A DNA stretch of 64,000 nt. It comes from Botryotinia globosa. Taxonomy: Eukaryota; Ascomycota; Leotiomycetes; Helotiales; Sclerotiniaceae. Position numbers and translations under genes: made by a program. Under the pieces are notes generated by a model. It made no database searches. It was not told the origin of the DNA and saw only the letters and a program-made list of their open reading frames with translations. The first letter of the stretch is position 1. Every line of letters starts with the position of its first letter. The stretch lies in assembly GCA_014898425.1 (NCBI GenBank), contig RCSZ01000016.1:310001-374000 (forward strand), written 5' to 3'. Positions 59,798-64,000 of the stretch are shown here, piece by piece.

Positions 59798-62700
59798 GCA
59801 CGGGTCGAGGACTGTTCGAGGATATATGATAAAATTAAGGCGATAGATATCGACAAGAATGCCTCAGGGGGGGTGAAGCATCTATTGTATAAAATTCATG
59901 ACGGCGTTCTCGGTACTGGTGTATGATCATACTAATACAATCTGGATGGATAGAATTGGGAAGGGGCAGACGGCGGAATTATCATTAAGGTCTATGCTAC
60001 CTATACTTAGAGATCTCTAGCATCATAATTCATTTAATTAGCGGCACTGTAATACAATATGTTTAGTAATGAAAATAATACTTTTCAATTTCTACAGTGT
60101 AATTAGTATTTGTAGATTGATCTGATGCATGAAATTTATATATCCTGGCTTTTTAGGATTTTTAGGGTGTAAATTTCTACTCATACATAAAATCCAGAGA
60201 TGTGCTTGGACAGTTAACAACAAGAACAAGGTTAATAAGATGCTACCAACAGAAGCCCGTGTTATTTTCACAAAGCCGAAGTCAATCACCGATCGAGCAT
60301 CGGATGGTATGTAGATTTTCAAAGTTTATAGTACAAGTTTCTCACTTCACTTTATTAAATCCTCCAGAATATTTACCAACCACCTCATTTTCAATACACT
60401 CCCAGCCTCAACAGCGTCGAACGTCTAGAGATAAAATACAAAACTTTGCGCTGACATTTGACGATTTGGATTGCTATCCTTTGCCGTTTGCTGAATTGAT
60501 TGAATGATGCTATATAAATCTTCCAGAAGATGTTGAATTGACTTCTGAATGTTGAGGGGAGATAGCGTTGCAGTTATTCAGGGAGCTGATCTTGATGCTT
60601 GATATCGGTGCAGCTAAATTTGATCGTAACACGATTATTCATCCCGTGAATGTTGAAGACGTCAAGACACGGTCTCCTATATTCTCTCGCTAAGGATATT
60701 CTGAAAACTCATACTACCGTATACCGTTGTACATCCAAAATATGGAATCTCGACGTTTGACAGCTACACAACAGGGTTGTCTTCTGATTGCTCAAGGACG
60801 ATAAATCGATTCAAGGTTTCGGCGCTGATTCTCATGCGAACTGCTCCTAGATTTCTTGAGTAGTCTTGAGCTTCTTGAAGCCACGAGAGTTTGAAGTAAG
60901 CAAAGGCAGCATGTGCATCGAAATTATCGTGAAATCCTGCGTGTTCTTTAATAGGGAATCACTTTAATGAATGCAGTCTCGCTTCGCGAAAGGCACGGAC
61001 CACAGACCACATGCAGACATCTTAGCGAGTTTGAATGCGTGTAACAAATTAGCTGTCACGACCAGCGGTAGCGACATAGCCCTAACGGCAGCGTATCGTA
61101 TGGTTGTCCCTCCCAATCTTCAGCGCTCGTATATTAACAAGCGATCGATTGAATTACTATGAGACATCAGACTTGTTTTTGGTATGGACAACATGAAATC
61201 GGGAACTTTGTGGTTATTTCTGTTCTGTCTTTGAGGCGTATAAAGCGGAACACAGTAAAAGTATATAATCGAGCTTGTATGAAAGAGGTTCTATTCCTAT
61301 GAATGACCACGAGTCTTCCTTTGTTGGGTAGAAGAATGACCACGAGTATTCCTTTGTCGGGTAGAAGAAATCTGGTAGTTAAAAAGATTTCTGGAAATTT
61401 CAACATCAAATTGTACCGGAATATCGACTATCTGAGCTGGAGAAATCGCAGAAAGAGAAGAGTGAGGAGAGAGCGAGGAGAGAAAAGGCGACTATTCAGA
61501 GAAGGTTAGAGTAAGAAAAATGCTTAAAGCTTTGACTTGCTCGAAAGGTAAGACTATAAGTTTCTTATCCAAGATCATGCATCATTTCTACCAATATTGT
61601 GTGCTCTTGTCACCCTTTTGCGAACCGCTTTGAACCACCGCAGATATGTGCAAGCAAATCTTGAAGGAGTCTAATAGCATAGCACTTGTAATCACTTGAA
61701 TAGCCGATCTTATGTTCTCTGGTGAGAAATAAGCAAAGCTAGCCTACTTTCATCTAATTTCTTTGCCCAATTGTTGCCTCACTGTCCTGATTTTTCCCCA
61801 CCATCGCCCATTGTGAATTATCCGTAAATGATTTGATATTACCACGGTCGTTTTCTCTTCTGTTATTCGAGGGAAGCCTGACAGCAACCATGGGCACTGA
61901 TGCCGCGGGGGTCCCTGAGAAAGAGGAATGTGGTCGAGCGTTGGCGGTTGCGTGGACTCGCTCGACGCATTAGAGGGCCGTTGAAAAGCTTATGTAGTTC
62001 TTTGCTTTGTTTCTAGTGGTATGCATTGCTGGCAAAATCCTACTGGTATTGTGCGAATTCCTTCGACTTCAATCCCAGGAGAAGTGAGATACCGAGTCAG
62101 TGGAGGTGAAACACAGTTGATGATTTAAATAGACATTATACTCACTAGACTGAATGGGGCAGTTCGCAGACGCTGTCTGGAAATGAGCATCAGAATGCGC
62201 TGCGCAAGCACCGTCGGAGAAGCCTCTAAGATTGACAACCCAAAAAAATGTTCGGGGAGGGGCAGTTGTGAAAGTCGAGAAATAAGTCTCATAAGGACAG
62301 CGAGTGGAGAGGATAGGAACAGATTCGAAAAGTCGTCCCAGAAAAAAATGACTAACGATGTTCCTTGTACTTTTGACATCTTCTACCCTCAAAATAGAGC
62401 AAACTCAGCATTTCACTTCAAACCAGCTTCGAAAATTCCAAAAGCCGCCAGCGTGGTCAAATAAGAAGGATAGTCGTTTATGTGCAGCCAAAGTATTATC
62501 ATTAGTGACTCGAGGATTACACACACGGTAAATTCAAAACGCCAGCAGCCTGTACCATAAATAAACGCCCCGAGCTGATAAGCTCAACCCATCTACTCCG
62601 TTTCCATTTTCAGTGGCTCCATTCCCATATTTCTTGCTCTATATTCGCTTTTGAGTTCCATTCAAAAGATTAAGGCAGCTGAAGAACCGAGGTCAGTACG

Positions 62701-62826
62701 TGGGCTAGATAATAAAGATATTGAATCTTCTTTGCTGTTTGATTGTTTTCACACGCACCTATGGCCATGGTATTTTCATAATGCCAATACTGTATCTTTA
62801 TTCATTATATCTTTCGACCCAAAGCA
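59798..62826. other. 3-kb gene-poor region
   Basis: No coding region I can support. Frames at 60129-60507, 61167-61409 and 62069-62464 have no family features, and two of them overlap on opposite strands. It holds the 3' end of the steryl ester hydrolase and a 33-bp tandem duplication. Confidence 0.45.
61303..61368 (+). repeat. 33-bp tandem duplication
   Basis: The segment starting ATGACCACGAGT at 61303 recurs at 61336 with two or three differences. Period 33, so a reading frame through it is preserved, but no gene is evident. Confidence 0.8.
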
Positions 62827-63548
62827 TCAATTCTCTCCCCTACCACAAGGGCAATCTGTATATTGCCTGTGATAAGAGTAGCCGCGGCAGCCTTGCGTTC
62901 TCTCCATGGGAACTCCACCCATTGCTATACCACCCGTAGAAATACGTCGGGGGGTGAAGCCACAGGAGCATTGCTGCAAAGGTCCTGCAGCAGAAGACAG
63001 GTATTCGTGGTGGGCGTAGCCACGGCAGCCTTGTGTTCTCTCCATGGAAACACCACCCATTGCTATACCGCCCGTAGAATTACGCCGGGGAGTGAAGCCG
63101 CAGGGACATTGCTGCAAAGGTCCTGCAGCAGAAGACAGATATTCATGGTAACTGTTGCCACGGCAGGCCGTAGTTCTCTCCATTGGAATACCGCCGACCG
63201 AACTACCATTCACTAAATTATTTCTGCCGTCCGTGACACCAGTACCTTGTTGTTGCGAGTCGGCGGCGAAACCCGAAGAATTACCGTCATTGTCTGCGAC
63301 AGTTTGTTGATTTACGGATGGGCGTGGGGACTAGGGACACATGCTGTTTTAGTAATCAATCCAAACATCTTCAGGGTTACCGAGATCCAGGCTCTACACT
63401 TCTCGGCGACACAAGGAATGAATGCCAATGATTCAATAACATTGTTTGTCGGAGATGAAAATTTTCAGTAGTGCAAAGTGCAAGAATCAATTGTACTTAC
63501 AAGAGGTGAAGACGATTCGTCCCTTTGATTGTTGCCGTTTTGATTCAT
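62827..63548 (-). CDS. Unrecognised repeat protein with 46-residue Cys-containing repeats
   Basis: I do not recognise this protein. Two exons: 63548-63501 and 63330-62827, 183 aa. Exon 1 encodes MNQNGNNQRDESSSPL, with an AACA-ATG start context and a perfect GTAAGT donor. The 170-nt intron ends CCCTAG on a codon boundary, after an ACTAA-type branch. The frame then stays open for 168 codons. After an Asn/Gln/Ser/Gly-rich N-terminal region come about two and a half 46-residue repeats. Each has GGIxMGGVxMERTxGCRGY, then EYLSSAAGPLQQC, PCGFTPRR (CPCG or CSCG in the copies). The chain ends YTDCPCGRGEN. No signal peptide or transmembrane segment, so probably intracellular. The antisense frame of similar length has no start or splice support. 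Coding status is inferred from the repeats staying in frame and the splice signals. Confidence 0.6.
62880..63185 (-). repeat. 138-bp tandem repeat within the repeat-protein gene
   Basis: The segment with GGCAGCCTTG at 62886 recurs at 63024, and as GGCAGGCCG at 63162: period 138 bp, exactly 46 codons, about 2.2 copies. Copies 1 and 2 differ at scattered positions, many of them third-codon positions of the minus-strand frame. Confidence 0.88.
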
Positions 63549-64000
63549 TGTTGTTATTGTCAATTCGTTGTTTTTACTGTCGTAATTGATTGGTGTCGTT
63601 ATATTTTGGTGTTTCGAGAAATTAAAAATGTATCAGTTACGTAGAAGCAGAAGAAATTCGTCAAGAGGAAAGGAAGCGAATGCCACTAAGCCATAGTAGT
63701 AGAGATTTAAGTCTTAAAGTCACATGAGCTCTCTAGATCCGAAGAGTCGAAGATACTAGACAGCGGAAGGATACAAACGTGACACCACGAAAAGAATATT
63801 TGCCATTCTGTAATCATACTCCCTCTACAACTCTATCAGAATATAGATCACTCGAGATTTACTTCATTCGTAAGAAGTTTGCAATGGGTATTTGATGTGT
63901 CTTTCATAGACTCCATATTTGCATTGGGAAACTTCAATGCTCATGATTTTGCAAATTTTCTAATATATATTGGAGAAAACCTCACATAATCTGCAGGCAA
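63549..64000. other. Upstream region of the repeat-protein gene
   Basis: 452 bp to the window edge. On the minus strand it is the leader and promoter of the repeat-protein gene, with A/C-rich sequence (AACAAC-type) just before its ATG. No other gene seen; the sequence is cut by the window end. Confidence 0.4.

Noticed and set aside
61303..61509. Small plus-strand frame with a 33-bp repeat
   Set aside because: Two repeat copies and no other support; overlapped by an equally unsupported antisense frame.
62863..63216. Plus-strand frame opposite the repeat-protein gene
   Set aside because: It is open only because the repeat period is divisible by three. The minus strand has a start context, donor, branch and acceptor; the plus strand has none.

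Overview
This window is nuclear DNA of a filamentous ascomycete. Genes carry short introns (about 48-220 nt, GTAAGT/GTATGT donors, CTAAC/CTAAT-type branch points). Intergenic DNA is long and AT-rich, there is AT-saturated repeat DNA of the kind left by repeat-induced point mutation (RIP), and the protein families (PTH11-like rhodopsin-domain, HET-domain, DUF1996, type-B carboxylesterase) are typical of Pezizomycotina. Overall character suggests a Leotiomycete of the Botrytis/Sclerotinia kind; this is inference, because no species marker was compared. Gene models below were built by hand: exons were joined only where splice signals, reading frame and family similarity agreed.

Layout. 0.5-5 kb: a UBX/SEP p97 cofactor (minus) diverges from MIM1, followed by OXA1, so insertase factors of the outer and inner mitochondrial membranes are neighbours. 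5-10.8 kb: no convincing gene. 10.8-15 kb: a PTH11-like seven-helix membrane protein and an aldehyde dehydrogenase. 15-20.4 kb: a long non-coding leader and a SET-domain protein with a GC-AG intron. 21.4-24.6 kb: the SF3a60/Prp9 splicing factor diverging from the eIF4A-III-like helicase FAL1, which also has a GC-AG intron. 24.6-28.7 kb: gene-free, full of simple repeats, with a G-rich telomere-like tract.

28.7-40.6 kb is an accessory block: a secreted DUF1996 protein, a secreted carboxylesterase, a wrecked HET-domain gene and a wrecked secreted-protein gene split by an AT island. 41-49.4 kb returns to housekeeping genes: TAF6, thymidylate kinase, GTP cyclohydrolase I, TAF11 and a threonine aldolase, mostly in divergent pairs. 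50.5-51.9 kb is a RIP-like DNA transposon relic with well-preserved 47-bp terminal inverted repeats. 52.4-59.8 kb holds PEX6 and a steryl ester hydrolase. The last 4 kb is gene-poor, apart from a two-exon gene (62827-63548, minus) encoding an unrecognised cysteine-containing protein built on 46-residue repeats. That gene is the best candidate here for something undescribed.

No tRNA, rRNA, CRISPR array or intact transposase was seen.
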